From the NCBI GenBank assembly GCA_018661705.1, contig JABJHR010000011.1, positions 124,001-188,000 on the forward strand: DNA of 64,000 nucleotides, written 5' to 3'. The position numbers and the translations under genes were made by a program. This DNA is from Candidatus Woesearchaeota archaeon (GTDB lineage: Archaea > Nanobdellota > Nanobdellia > Woesearchaeales > DSVV01). Shown here in pieces: positions 1-12,300 of this stretch (positions are counted from its first letter, which is position 1; the number at the start of each line of letters is the position of its first letter). The notes beneath the pieces were generated by a model that ran no database searches, was not told the DNA's origin, and saw nothing but the letters and a program-made list of their open reading frames with translations.

Positions 1-2
1 AT

Positions 3-512
3 AAAGCTTTGATCCCTGTATTTTGTTATGCAAAAGATCATTATTATAGAATCTTTTTTAGAAATGAAAAAGGAAAGAAAAAAGTTGATGAAATATTAAA
101 ATTGCATAAATACTTTTTACTTGATAAAGAGTTAGGATTTGAAGTGAGTAAATTTAATTCTTTAGAAGGAAAAGAATATGCAGGGCCATTATGGACTGGA
201 AAATTGTTTGATAAGAAACTAGTTAGTAAAATGAAAAAAGAAGATTATAAAAAAGTTATTGGTTCTGGAAATAAAGAAGACGTAAAGTTTTTTGAAATGT
301 TAGTAGCAGAAAGTAAAGTAGATGTTGTTGGACTTTATGACGTGCATGAACTTGTAAAAAAACATAAGATTAAAAATAATTTTAAGTTTATAGACTTAAT
401 TAATGCCCTGAAAAAGAAAAAGTATAAAGTTGTTAGAACACATTTCAGTAAATATGGAATAAAAAGTGATGTTGGATTGAAAGAGTTGTTGGGAATTATG
501 AAGAAAGTTTAA
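3..512 (+). CDS. trm1: tRNA (guanine(26)-N2)-dimethyltransferase Trm1, C-terminal part (5' truncated by window edge)
   Basis: ORF track frame; Trm1-like C-terminal motifs: PVFCYAKDHYYRIFFR, YAGPLWTGKLFD, LYDVHELVKKHKIK, RTHFSKYGIKSD. Confidence 0.8.
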   Translation, partial: KALIPVFCYAKDHYYRIFFRNEKGKKKVDEILKLHKYFLLDKELGFEVSKFNSLEGKEYAGPLWTGKLFDKKLVSKMKKEDYKKVIGSGNKEDVKFFEMLVAESKVDVVGLYDVHELVKKHKIKNNFKFIDLINALKKKKYKVVRTHFSKYGIKSDVGLKELLGIMKKV

Positions 513-769
513 TTGAATAAAAATTCTTCAATTTCTTTCTTTTTTTCAAGATTTAATGATACGTGTACTTCATTTGTTTTTTTATATCTCCTAATATACC
601 CCAATTGGTATAGCTCTTTAAGTGCGTCCTTTGTTTCTTTTCTTCCAATCAAATGTTTAGGGAGCCCTTTAAACAGATTTCGTTCTTCTGTGTGTGAAGC
701 ACCCCATTTGGCTGGAGAAAAGTCTTTTAATTTTCTTATGAAAATCTTTTGGAGTTTGATTTTTTCCAT
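509..769 (-). CDS. small conserved-type hypothetical protein (86 aa, possibly winged-helix-like)
   Basis: ORF with ATG start, converging on Trm1; composition more protein-like than the overlapping + strand ORF. Confidence 0.5.
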   Translation of the reverse strand: MEKIKLQKIFIRKLKDFSPAKWGASHTEERNLFKGLPKHLIGRKETKDALKELYQLGYIRRYKKTNEVHVSLNLEKKKEIEEFLFN

Positions 770-915
770 ATAAGTATGTGAATTTTAAAGTTAATAAATT
801 TTGCCTAGTTTTTTTCGGAAGATTTCCGACGACAGAGGGATTTTTATTGTTCCATAATGATACGGCACTGTTTCAAAACAAAACATTTAAATATTAGTAT
901 TGTTTACATTAATAC

Positions 916-1275
916 ATGGAAAAAACATTATTTGTAAAAACCCTAGGAGATTCACCAAAGATAAGAGTATTAGATATGCTAATAACTGGAAGAGAGTTAG
1001 ATTATTCAATAACAGACATTGCAGAACAAGCAGGGATTGGAAGAGCCACGTTCTATAGAATGATGAGTGAGATGCTGAAAGAAAAAGTAATTATTTCAAC
1101 TAAAAAATATGGTAACATGCAACTTTATAAACTTAATGAGAAAAATAATACTGTTTTCCAATTAATTAAGTTCTATGATTACATTTGCCATGTAGAGTCT
1201 GAAAGAGAGATTGAAAGACAGAGAAAGAAGGTTTCTGTTAAAGTTAAAAGTTCTAAGAAAGTTAAAAAATCCTAG
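916..1275 (+). CDS. winged helix-turn-helix transcriptional regulator
   Basis: 119 aa; SITDIAEQAGIGRATFYRMMSEMLKEKVI is a typical wHTH; TATA-like AAATATTAG upstream. Confidence 0.7.
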   Translation: MEKTLFVKTLGDSPKIRVLDMLITGRELDYSITDIAEQAGIGRATFYRMMSEMLKEKVIISTKKYGNMQLYKLNEKNNTVFQLIKFYDYICHVESEREIERQRKKVSVKVKSSKKVKKS

Positions 1276-1372
1276 CGAAAAATAGCATTCGCCAGTGTTA
1301 AAGAGTATTACACTGCATGTCACCCCACTAAACTAGGTCCGAAGGACATGTTTCTCACGAATTTTTGTTTTT
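1270..1372 (+). ncRNA. candidate structured RNA, copy A of a three-copy family (5' module only clearly shared)
   Basis: GCGAAAAATAGCATTCGC hairpin, then CAGTGT-TAAAGAGTATT-ACACTG hairpin; shares AAAAATAGCATTCGC and AAGAG loop with copies at 23.6 and 39.4 kb; followed by a T-rich tract. Confidence 0.5.
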
Positions 1373-1467
1373 TTAGAAAAAATTATATTTAAAAAATTCC
1401 AAATAAATACCATTACATAAACACCATATTAAATCAAAAAAGAAATAATAAATTAAAAATCAAACAT

Positions 1468-1743
1468 TTATCCAACTGCCCTTCTAACGTCTATGCACTC
1501 TACTGAGTTAACGCCTTCTAGATTAGTTATTTGAGCTTCTAGTTCTTCCGTTGATCCCTTATTTTCATCCATAACAAAAACTAGGATTAAAGCATTTAAA
1601 CCAAAAGCAACAGGTTCAATTTTTTCTTTACCAACTTCACCGCCAAAAGCAGCAATTGCTTCTTTTGCCTTACTTTTAACACCTTCTAAATCCACTTCAG
1701 GACTAGTTGGCATTAATTTAAACGTGATTATTACATCTGCCAT
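1468..1743 (-). CDS. ef1b: translation elongation factor 1-beta (aEF-1beta)
   Basis: 91 aa; MADVIITFKLMPTSPEVDLEGVKSKAKEAI...EPVAFGLNALILVFVMDE...VNSVECIDVRRAVG. Confidence 0.93.
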   Translation of the reverse strand: MADVIITFKLMPTSPEVDLEGVKSKAKEAIAAFGGEVGKEKIEPVAFGLNALILVFVMDENKGSTEELEAQITNLEGVNSVECIDVRRAVG

Positions 1744-1774
1744 ATTATAACCTCCTTAACATAAAATGAATATC

Positions 1775-1951
1775 TTAATTTGGGCCTTCAAAGCCACAAG
1801 CAGGACATGTATACTTAACTGCCTTAACCCTACAGTCTTTACAACGAATTATTTCGTGTTTTGAGCACTCAGGACACTTAAATTTAACTGAACCAGCCTC
1901 ATTTGCTATCCTTCTGTTACATGAGCCACATTTTGGGTTTTTTTCTTCCAT
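1775..1951 (-). CDS. small zinc-ribbon protein (HVO_2753-like), 58 aa
   Basis: Not in ORF track (<60 aa). Translates as MEEKNPKCGSCNRRIANEAGSVKFKCPECSKHEIIRCKDCRVKAVKYTCPACGFEGPN; four CxxC motifs; adjacent to aEF-1beta as is common in archaea. Confidence 0.85.
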   Translation of the reverse strand: MEEKNPKCGSCNRRIANEAGSVKFKCPECSKHEIIRCKDCRVKAVKYTCPACGFEGPN

Positions 1952-2075
1952 TTGAGTTACCTCACATCTGTTTTATGATATAGGTATGTTTCTAGAGTTA
2001 CTTAAAAAGGTTTGGGTTAAGATAGTTGTTACTTTGGAGTAAAAACAAATAGAAAAACATATAAAGGATGGCATT

Positions 2076-2852
2076 TTGAAGAGAGATATGATTCCAATAC
2101 AAGTAGATCCAACAAATCCTGCATTGTATATGCAAGAAAGCCCAGAAGAAAAAGCAAAAAAAGCATCAGAGGAACTTAAGCAATATTTAGAATTACACAC
2201 ATTTAGTAGTTTTACAGCTGAAGAACAAGAAAGAATAATTAATGATGCGGCAGACCCAGAACATGAAACAATTACTTTAAAACAATATTATAAATTATTA
2301 GGAGTAGATATTACAGAATCAACAATAATTAATGATATGCGAAAAAAAGATCCCATTCTTTGTGAAATTGCATTAGACCTATCCTTACCTAAAGAACTTA
2401 GTGATGTTGTCAGAGACAGAATAGCAGCAATTGAAAAAAGAAATCTTAATGATTATACTTCTGCATTAAATAATGAAACAGGAATTAAAAAAGCCGTTAG
2501 AAGACTTACAAAATATGATTTTAAAACAATTGCAGCATTATTAATTGGTGGAGAAACATATAGAAATGCACAAGCCATAAGATATAAAGAAATGTTGACA
2601 GAAGCTTATCAAACACAACGAAAAGCTTTTGAGGAATCAAAACCAAAAATTGTAGATATATTCTTTAAAACATATCATGATTTTGTAAAGAGATATGACG
2701 TACAAGAGAAAATAATTAAGAGAGAAGTTGAATTAAAATTAGAAAAAATGAGAACTGACCCACAAAGATATTTAGAAGAATTTCTTAATAAACCACCTTG
2801 CCACCACATCAACATGGCATATAATAAAAGAACCACACCATATACTAACTGA
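2076..2852 (+). CDS. hypothetical protein (258 aa)
   Basis: Long ORF in an otherwise open region; start may be TTG 2076 or ATG 2088. Confidence 0.65.
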   Translation: MKRDMIPIQVDPTNPALYMQESPEEKAKKASEELKQYLELHTFSSFTAEEQERIINDAADPEHETITLKQYYKLLGVDITESTIINDMRKKDPILCEIALDLSLPKELSDVVRDRIAAIEKRNLNDYTSALNNETGIKKAVRRLTKYDFKTIAALLIGGETYRNAQAIRYKEMLTEAYQTQRKAFEESKPKIVDIFFKTYHDFVKRYDVQEKIIKREVELKLEKMRTDPQRYLEEFLNKPPCHHINMAYNKRTTPYTN

Positions 2853-3005
2853 AAATAACCACTTACCATTCTGAAAGAATAACAAAAGTATATAAATACA
2901 TATAGATATAAATACAGAAATAGGGGTAATTATATACTACTAATAAGATATACTAATAAGAGATTATTAGGTATAGAAATTAAAGATTACTAATAAAAAA
3001 AGAGT

Positions 3006-5144
3006 GTGGTGATATTTGTGACAAGAGACCTACCTGAACCACCTGCACCTCCAGCAGGACTTACAAAGCAAGATGAAAAAAAAGGATTATTTTCTGGATT
3101 ATTCAATAGAAGTAAAGATGTTTTCAAAGACCTAGACATTGAACCAATAGTAGAAGAAGAAATTCATAAAGATGATAAAAAAGAACTTAAGAAAATAAAA
3201 AAAGAAAAATATAAAGATAAAAAAAGAATTGTTAAAGAACACAAAAAACTTAAAACTAAAAAGATTAGAATTCAAAAAAGACAAAAAATAAAATCAACAA
3301 GAGAACACAATAAAAGAGAAGAATTTCTTAACCATAAAGAAGAAACATTAAAAAGAAAAGAGAAACATTTACAAGATATTAAAAAAACACTTGAAAGAGA
3401 AGAAAAAGAGTTTTTAAGTACAAAAATAAAATCATTAAAAAACAAAAAAAATCATAACAAACTAATTAGAAGCCTACAAGACCATGAAAAAGTTCTAAAT
3501 AAAAGGGCAGAATTAATATCTAAAAAAGAAACACATAAAAAACACAGAGATAAAAGTTTAAAAGAAAAAGGCAAGCAGTTAAAAGAATGGGAAAATAAAC
3601 TCATACAAGAAAAAGATCAAACTGCAAAAACAAAAGCACAATTAGTTAAAGAAGAAAATGCAATTGTTAAAAAAATAGAAATATTAGAAAAATTAATGAA
3701 AGAACAACACGAGGTAGAATACTCAATAAAACAAAATGCAGTCAAACACAAAGACATAAAGCGAAAGTATAACCGACTATTGAATGAAGAGAAAAAGCTA
3801 AAAACAATAAGAAATGACCTTGCTAAAAAAGAAATTGATCTTAAATTGCAAGAAGAAGGAATAATAAAGGCAGAAGCGGATTTAAAAAATAATAAAGCAT
3901 GGTTAGATAAAGAAGAAACCGCTGTCGTAGCAAAAGTAAAAAAACTAGAAGAGTACAAACAAAAAAATGAAATGCTAAAAAAGAAAGAAATTAAACTTAA
4001 AGAAAAAGAAGCACACATCACAAACCTTATGAAAAAAGCACCTATCCTTGAGAAAAAAGGAATAGAAATAGAGAAAAAAGAAAATCACCTTAAATTAATG
4101 ATTGAGGGCTTAAATCTCAGTAAAAATCAACTAAAAAAGGAAGAAACTGCTGTTCTTGGAAGAGTTAGAATCTTAGAAAAAGATAAAAAAGAATTAGAAG
4201 AAAAAGAAGACGAAGTAGTTAAACTAGTAAATAAATTTGAAAAGATTAAAAAAGAAACAGATATAAAAATAAAAAAGTTAAATCAAAAAGAAAAAGACTT
4301 CAAAAGCAAAGAATCAAAATTACACTATTTTGAAGAAAAGTCAAAAGCAATTGAAGAAAAATTAGCTATGAAAAAACTTGAATTAGAAGAAAAGGAAAAT
4401 GAAATGAAATTAATGAGTGCAGACTGGAAAGCAACAAAGATAATGCTTGATAGAGAAGAAAAATCAATTTTAGGAAAAGTTGAAGAACTTGAAGAAGAAA
4501 AAGATGAATTGTTGAAAAAAGAAGCAGAAATTGTAAAATTAGTTGATAAAGTAGAAAGAAACAAACAAAAAAATACAGATAAAGAAAAAAGCATTGATTT
4601 AAAATTAGCAAAGTTAGTTACAGCAGAAGCTCAACACCAGAAAAAGACACAAGAACTTAACAATAGAGAAAAACAAATAATTGTTAAGGAAAATAAAATA
4701 AAAACTAGCCTTGGTGAAATTAAAAAAGTAAAAGGATTAATTGGAAAAAAGAGAACATTAGAAGAAGGAATCAAACGATTGAAAATAAGGTTTAATAAAG
4801 AATTTAGAAAAATTGAAAAACCATTATTAAGAAAAGCAAAAAGAAAACATCAAGAAATGAAAATTAGTAGAAGCATTAAAAAAACCATGGAGCCACTCCC
4901 AAACATAAAAGTTAGAGCAAATATGGCTGGTCCCTTACCTGGTCTTAATCCGGAAATCAACACACAAATAGAGATTGCAAAAAACCATGTGAGTAGAGGT
5001 TTATTTAATGAAGCTAAATCTACAATAATGAAACTTAAATCAATGCAAAAAGCCATGGATGAAAAATTACCAAACAAAAAAGCTCTCTATTATGACATAT
5101 TAGAACTAGAGAATGAGATGAAATTAGTAGAAATCCGACATTAA
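3006..5144 (+). CDS. large Lys/Glu-rich coiled-coil protein (712 aa) with internal repeats
   Basis: Heptad-type charged composition; repeated [W/Q/M]LxKEExAvxxkvxxLE motif; distinct non-coiled C-terminal ~75 aa. Confidence 0.8.
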   Translation: MVIFVTRDLPEPPAPPAGLTKQDEKKGLFSGLFNRSKDVFKDLDIEPIVEEEIHKDDKKELKKIKKEKYKDKKRIVKEHKKLKTKKIRIQKRQKIKSTREHNKREEFLNHKEETLKRKEKHLQDIKKTLEREEKEFLSTKIKSLKNKKNHNKLIRSLQDHEKVLNKRAELISKKETHKKHRDKSLKEKGKQLKEWENKLIQEKDQTAKTKAQLVKEENAIVKKIEILEKLMKEQHEVEYSIKQNAVKHKDIKRKYNRLLNEEKKLKTIRNDLAKKEIDLKLQEEGIIKAEADLKNNKAWLDKEETAVVAKVKKLEEYKQKNEMLKKKEIKLKEKEAHITNLMKKAPILEKKGIEIEKKENHLKLMIEGLNLSKNQLKKEETAVLGRVRILEKDKKELEEKEDEVVKLVNKFEKIKKETDIKIKKLNQKEKDFKSKESKLHYFEEKSKAIEEKLAMKKLELEEKENEMKLMSADWKATKIMLDREEKSILGKVEELEEEKDELLKKEAEIVKLVDKVERNKQKNTDKEKSIDLKLAKLVTAEAQHQKKTQELNNREKQIIVKENKIKTSLGEIKKVKGLIGKKRTLEEGIKRLKIRFNKEFRKIEKPLLRKAKRKHQEMKISRSIKKTMEPLPNIKVRANMAGPLPGLNPEINTQIEIAKNHVSRGLFNEAKSTIMKLKSMQKAMDEKLPNKKALYYDILELENEMKLVEIRH

Positions 5145-5179
5145 AATTAAACTTGTTAAGAGTTAGTATTTTTTTAATC

Positions 5180-6235
5180 TTAGCATTTAATAATCTTTTT
5201 TTCTTTATTTATATCAAATTTCTTATCAAGAAACTTTTCAGTTGTAGAAATATTTGTTAAAGTATGATTACTAATTGAGCTAGTTTTAATTTGTCCACCC
5301 ACTACACCCAAAAAAGGAATTAAATTGTCAGCAAGATGAACATCTACTGAACAATCTGAATTTATCTCACTAATTAATTTTACAGCTGCTTCTTCACCAA
5401 TTTTTTCTGATTTTTTACCTTTTTCTCCCAACACATCACTTCCAAGACGAACATTAACTACTGTTTCTTCTACTAATTTAGACTTAAACAAAGCCCACAA
5501 AACAACACCAGAACCAATGGATAAAGAATTGTTATATTCTAATTCAATGTTTATATGAGGATATTTATTTAATTTTTCTTTTAATGTTCTAGATGCAGAC
5601 TCTGCTTGTCTTTCTGCAACATTTGCGTTCATTAATTCCTGTGATGCAAAACTTTTCCCAGAAATATGCAATAAATCTCCCTGTTCAATTAAAGAAAGCT
5701 CTGGAAAAACATCTAATTTATGTGGTTTAATCCTAATTTCTACTATTCCACCACCCTTTGGATAAAATCCTCGCTTAAGTAAATTAATTTCAAACTTAGC
5801 AAAGCCACTTAGAGAAGAAATAATAATTTCCCTAAAATAATCAAATAAAGGAGACCATTTTGTATCTGTACCACCAATTATTTTTAATTTTGTAGCTTTT
5901 CCATGAAAGATTAGAGGTAATAACAAAGATTGTAATAATAATGTGATTGAACCTGACGTTCCAATATCTATTTCAATCTTGGATTTTGTTATTTTTGCCG
6001 GATAAAACTCTAAGGATGTTGAACCTAGTTCCGCACCAATAGCCTTTGCCTTGTCATTAGTTAACTTCAAAAGAGCTTTTATACAACTAAGATGTTGTGC
6101 CTTTAATCCCGGTTTTGGCCTTCCCTGCCTAATATTATCAACCTTAAAAGGCCTTTGTGTGTACATGGAAAGAGCTAAAGCTGTTCTAATTATTTGGCCA
6201 CCACCTTCTAAATATGAACCATCAATAGTTATCAT
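5180..6235 (-). CDS. rtcA: RNA 3'-terminal phosphate cyclase
   Basis: 351 aa; MITIDGSYLEGGGQIIRTALALS...RPGLKAQHL-type motif, FYPKGGG. Confidence 0.93.
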   Translation of the reverse strand: MITIDGSYLEGGGQIIRTALALSMYTQRPFKVDNIRQGRPKPGLKAQHLSCIKALLKLTNDKAKAIGAELGSTSLEFYPAKITKSKIEIDIGTSGSITLLLQSLLLPLIFHGKATKLKIIGGTDTKWSPLFDYFREIIISSLSGFAKFEINLLKRGFYPKGGGIVEIRIKPHKLDVFPELSLIEQGDLLHISGKSFASQELMNANVAERQAESASRTLKEKLNKYPHINIELEYNNSLSIGSGVVLWALFKSKLVEETVVNVRLGSDVLGEKGKKSEKIGEEAAVKLISEINSDCSVDVHLADNLIPFLGVVGGQIKTSSISNHTLTNISTTEKFLDKKFDINKEKKIIKC

Positions 6236-6347
6236 ACAAAAAAGAAAAAGAATTAACTATAAAAAACTATTGGAGAAAAACCTAAAAAAATTAATATTAA
6301 CAGTTAAAATAGTAATAATAAGAATAAAAATAAAGATTTAAAAATTA

Positions 6348-9300
6348 TTATTCTTCATGATGTTTTATTTTTTCTTCTTTCCTAATAAGATAAAATAATG
6401 CACCTAACACAAATAATATTGCTGTTAAACCAACAAAACTACTTGAACCTTTTCTTCCGCCAAATAATTTTGTGAAAGCTTGTCCTACTGTATCACTATC
6501 TTCTTCTTCTGCAATAATTACTTCTGGTTCTTCTTCATCTTCTGCTGTTAATTCTTCTTCAATTATTACAACTTCTTCCTCTTCTTCTACTTCTTCTTCT
6601 TCGTCATCAGAAGCTTGGTTTTCCCAACTTGCAAGAACTTCTTGAAGTGATGGTCCTTCGTCTTCAACTTCTTCTTCAACTTCTTCTTCAGCAGTAGGAT
6701 AATCATCACTACCACCACCAGTTCCAGGACTAGCAGCAGGCGAACTACTACCAGGAGTAACTGCTTTATACGCAGAAAATCCTAAAGTGTTAGGAACTTT
6801 ACAAGTTAAAGTGGTTGCACTTGATACACAATCTAGATATGTTGTAACATCAACACAATTAGTTACACCATCAATATCACAGTGTTGAATAGTTGTTCCA
6901 GATGTTGTAATTGCCCAACTAATTTCAACAAAGTCAGGACTTAAATCAAATAATAATTGATCCCAAACTGATGAATTCATACCAATAAGGTTAGAAGAAC
7001 CTTCGCATACAAATCCTGTGAAATCAACATTTTTAGCAGACTTAATATCTGCATTTACAAACTTCATAGAATAACCACTATCTGAACAATCAACAGTAAT
7101 GTTAATATTTTTTGCATCTGAAACATTAATGTTTGTTGCATAATCTTGACCTTCTGTTGCCCAAGGTGTTTTTACTGTAAATCCTGAAGGAGCATTCATA
7201 TCAAACTGGAATGAAGGTTCAGATGCTTCTGTTGTGAAATTAGAACATGCACTAACAGCACAATTACCGTCTGGGTCACATACCTTATATTTATAATAAT
7301 AATTTGTTGAGACACTCAAATTATAACCTAAAGCATAATAACTTCCATCAAAATTATCAATAAAGCCTTCATGCCATAATTTATAATCATCATAAGCACA
7401 CCAATCACCATTACAATAAGGATCTCCAATATCATAAATAGTAGTATTCACATTGTAACAAGTACTATCGTTGTGATAAAAAGTAATTGTTCCATTTGCT
7501 GGCTCATTAGTATCAAATTTAATAAATGCTCCATCATGGAATGTATCTGCATTATGGAAGATTACTGAAGGAGCAGTTGTGTCTGTACCAGAAGCTGTAA
7601 AGTCTAACATACCACCACAACCACCAGTTGGTTTAAAAGCACATAATGGATCATCACAGTCTGTTAAACCATCACCATTATTGTCAAGATTATCATCACA
7701 AACTTCTGCAGGGATGTAACCAAGATTATTAATAAATTTACAATCATCGTCTTGACTAGGTAAAGAACCATCACCATCTGCATCTACAAAACCAAAACAA
7801 TCTTCTTTCATAAAATCAAATGATCCAGGAGTATAATAAAAAGGACCAGCTTCATCTGTTGGAACTGTTTCATTAAAATCATTAGCAACAGTAGCAACAA
7901 ATAGTCTTAAATTAGCTGTTGAAATTCCAAAGTCTGCTTTAGTAAACATCAAAACACCAATGCCATTAAAAGTTCCAAAGTCTGGTGAACCAGGAGATGG
8001 AGTTGCAAAACAACCTTCTTCCATTGGAGTTAAAGTTGCGCTCATTGTTGTCCAAGTATCAGCGTCGGAATCAGTACATCTAAACGCAGCTGTTGTTTTT
8101 GTTACAGAACTTCCATTATATAACGCTTGAACAACAAGCTTATAATCAAAACCATCATATGTACCATTAGTAGCAGGACAACCACTTGAAGCATTATTAT
8201 CAGTATCTAAATACCTATAAATTGTTGCATTACTTGTACCACCTAATTTATTATTACAAATTGCAGACCCTGTTAAATCCGTCATTGCAACACCAACATC
8301 CATATTTTGAGGGTTATTCATCAATGTAACTTTAATAATATCTAAGTGGTCATTCACAGCATTAACACCTATATTGCTTCCACCAGGTGGTGTTGCAGGA
8401 GCATCATTAGCTTCATCCTCACCAATTCCTTCTGGTGGTTTACTCATATCAAAATTACCTTTCATTTGTTGATCCATCATAGGGTCACACCAGAAACTTT
8501 CAGAAGCACTTTCAGGGGCTGCATGCCAATAACATACTTGAGTTTCATTCATGTGGACAGGTAAAGAAGTATTTCCTCTATGTGAACCATTGTAACTAAA
8601 TTCATAATCTACAACAGTTGCTTCACAAGCAGATTGATTAACATCATCATATGAATAACAAATTTCTTGTTCTGTTCCTGGAGGTAACATCATTCCACCC
8701 ATGGTTCCAAAACCACCTTCAAAGCCCATACCAAAACCACACATTGGATCCATTGAACAATCATCATCTGAACATCCATCTAAACCATCTGAATCTTCAT
8801 CCCCTGGAACAAAACAAAGTTCTGGAGTTGTTCCATTTACAATACATACCCACATTCCTTGACCTGAAAATGGATCACTAGCATATTCATTTGTCCAATT
8901 ATGACCATTGTTCTCACAATTATCTTGGCCCATACAAGGTAACGCATTTGTTGCATTACAAACATTAGCTGCAGCTAAAGCAGCAGGATCACACCATCCT
9001 GGACCAAAGCCCATTGGATCATTTACCCAAGTACAACTTGCACCACTACCTGAGCACATAGCATCATTAAAACAATTAAAGCAACTATCATCACAATTGC
9101 CACCACCAAAGAAACTCATTGCTGCAGGATTATCACACCAACCCCATTTACCATCTGGCTGTTGTGTTCCACCAAAAGTAACAAATTGACAATCACTACC
9201 ACCAGCTGCTGAATTTTCACAAGCTGATTGTGCAGCTGCTAAATTAGCCCAGGCTTCTCCTGTGTCTTGTTGTTCACAAGCCCAACAAGCATTACTGCAA

Positions 9301-12300
9301 TTTTCTGTACCTGCACCAAAGCCAAATTCACACCAACCATCTGTGTTACCATAAGAGTCTGTTGTTACTGTTTTCCAGATTCCACCGGAAAACTGACAAG
9401 AATTTTCATCCATTATGTCATTAAAACTAAAATCTAGATTGCCTTTACTATCTCCAAATCCTCCACCACTTTGCCAATCAAATTCACAAGCACTGGTATC
9501 TGAATTAAATTTACAAGGCATTAAATAATCTGTTTTAAGCTGCTCACATGATGATTGATCAGGAGCATCACTACATTCTTGATATTCTAAACTATTATAA
9601 TCTATGTTACAATTTGAAACACCATTACTACAATAAGCACCTGTTGTTAATGAACTAGAATTCCAATTACAGCCTGGAACAGGACCACAATCACAAGCAC
9701 TCTTAACATTAATATCTAAACATTCAACTGCATCTGTTGGTAAGTTTTCAAGACCTGCATTTGATTGATGGCCATTACACCAACCAACTTGTGCGCCTTC
9801 ACAAATACTTTCAGAAACTGCAGTATTATTTGCATCACAATACAAACAACCAGTTACATTTGTACAAACATTAGGACTATTATCAGCAAACCAACATTTA
9901 ATATCTGCTTCTCCACCATTATAAGTTGGCATTTCACAATCAGTACCATTCCAGAATCCATCTGAAGCCTGACAACTGTCTGCACCACTAAATCCACCAA
10001 AGCCTTGGTTTATACATGCTTCACCACTCCAAGTACAAGGTTGACCATTTGAAGTTAAAAAATTACAATCTTCTTGTGAATCAGCTTCATCACAGAATGG
10101 AAGCATACAACAACCAGTTGCATCAGTACACATTGGATCTTGTGCTTGAGTTTTCCATTTACAAATTCCACCCATAAAATTTGATGCCTCACAAACTCCT
10201 TGAGATGTACCATCGCTATCCCAGCATCCAGGTTGTGAACAACATCCAATATTAACTCCTGAAACAAATGTTCCTTCAGGAGTATATGGATTAGAAGAAC
10301 TTGTTGGACACCAACTATTTTGATTATATTGATTATCTGTCCAACTACAACCTAATGTTGTAGCTGCTTGACAAGTTGTCTTATCACCATCATACATCCA
10401 GCATCCTGCAGTATCACAACATCCACCACCTGCTTCAGGACAACCATTTGTTCCTGCATCAGTCCAAACACAATCTAAAGTATCTGCAGTAGATTCACAA
10501 CTTGCTTGATTACCTGCAAAACTCCAACATGTTTCTGTTGATTGACCATAAGTATATGTGAAAAATTCATCTTCTTGAGTTATACAAGCCTCACTTGCAT
10601 CACAAACAGTCATGTTATAATGATAAACATTTCCTGGTGTTAGATCAGTTAATGGGAATGCGTGTGTTGTTAATAATGTTGCATTATTAACAATATTTCC
10701 TAGTGCATCAGTTGTTCCATAATTTAATGAAGCATTTGTTGCAACATCTGTAACAACAACAACTGTTGCAGTAGTACCTGATTGACCTTGTTCAGATAAT
10801 GATGAAATTGTTGGACCTGAAGATGCTTCATCAATAGTAATATTAATTATTTCAGAAACATTGTATGCGAAATCATTTGATCCAACATTTGTACCATTTA
10901 CATAAACATAGAAAGTATATTTGTTAGTAACATTTCCTGTTGCATTAACCCACCAGGATACAGTTGTTGACTCTCCTTTATTTAATGAAGCTACAACAGT
11001 TGGGTTTGTGTCATTTGTAAAGAAAGGTGTTGCACCTATTGTTGTGTTAATAAGACCACCTTTGTTTGTTGGGTCAGCAACAGCAACCACACAAGTTGCA
11101 GCTGGAGTACAAATACCTGAAAAACCACAATTTTTACATTCATTTTCTCCTTCTGAACTAAAACATTCATATCCTGAACTGCAAGATTCTGCATTTAATC
11201 CACCACAACCTTGTCCTTTAAATACTATACAATCATTACCAACCCATGCACATCCTCCTCCCGTACAAGTACCTGAATCAAGGAACCTACAATCTTTTAC
11301 AAGGTTAGCAGCACATGGAACTGGATCTCCACCTGATACTTCAGGATCTAAGCTAACATTCAATGCACCACAATTAAATGTGCTTGTGTCTTTACAAGTA
11401 ACATTTACTGTGAATTGAGTAGAGGTGTTTGCAGAAAAGTTTTTATCAGCAGCAGTAACTGGTGTCAGAATTGCAACCTCAATATCATAAAATCCTCTGG
11501 TTAAAAATGAATAAGTTCCATTAGTTACACAGTTTGGAACAGGTAAAGCTTTATCACAATTAGTTACATTATAATAATATATAGTATTTGGTAATAATCC
11601 TGATAAAGTAACTAAAGGTGTTAATGATGCTTGATTTGATGCTAAAAATGAAGAAGAACTTAAATCTGGATTAACACTATATGTTACATTAGCTGTTGTT
11701 AATTCATGACTTGTTGACAGAATTCTGGCGCCTTCACCCGTTATTGAAATATTTGATACATTAGAGATTCTTGGAGATGTAATATCAGCTGTTTGATATG
11801 TACTAAATGAAGCAATATTTGCATACATTGTGTAAGTAACTATACTTCCATCATAACTTGTAATATTACAAATATCTGAATCATCACATCTAACTAAATC
11901 TTTAAGTAATGCTGGTGTGTCTGGATTAGTTAACATATCAAATCTAATTCTAGCTGTTCCATTTAAACCACCAACTTTATCAGCAGTTGAAGTAGTATAA
12001 TCTAAACCAATTAAATTATTTGCAAGCACAAATGGATCTGAACCCATACCCATTACATTAAACGTTGAATTAAAACTATTTGTTAAATTAGTTAGATTCC
12101 AATACATTTCACCACCCATGCTTGAATTTAAAACATATTGGTTATAAGATGCGCCACTTAAATCTGAAATAGAGATTGGATTAACAACTCCACCACCATG
12201 CCAGACATTTGCATTATGTATTACGTTATTTTGTGTTGTTCCAGTGTCTGTTTCTAAAGAGAAACCAATATTATTATCTCCAAATAATTGGATTCTATTC

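Noticed and set aside
513-773. + strand 86 aa ORF opposite the 509-769 ORF
   Set aside because: Mirror ORF of the minus-strand frame; Ser/Phe-rich antisense composition and no promoter/RBS.
3617-4021. Antisense ORFs inside the coiled-coil gene (also 4325-4594, 4366-4611, 4850-5077)
   Set aside because: Leu/Phe/Ser-rich translations typical of the reverse strand of Lys/Glu-rich coding DNA.
8346-11418. Several + strand ORFs inside the giant gene (8346-8564, 8651-8881, 8908-9189, 9765-9965, 10921-11418) and 10055-10267 on -
   Set aside because: Fully nested in a long, well-supported frame; no domain or initiation signals.
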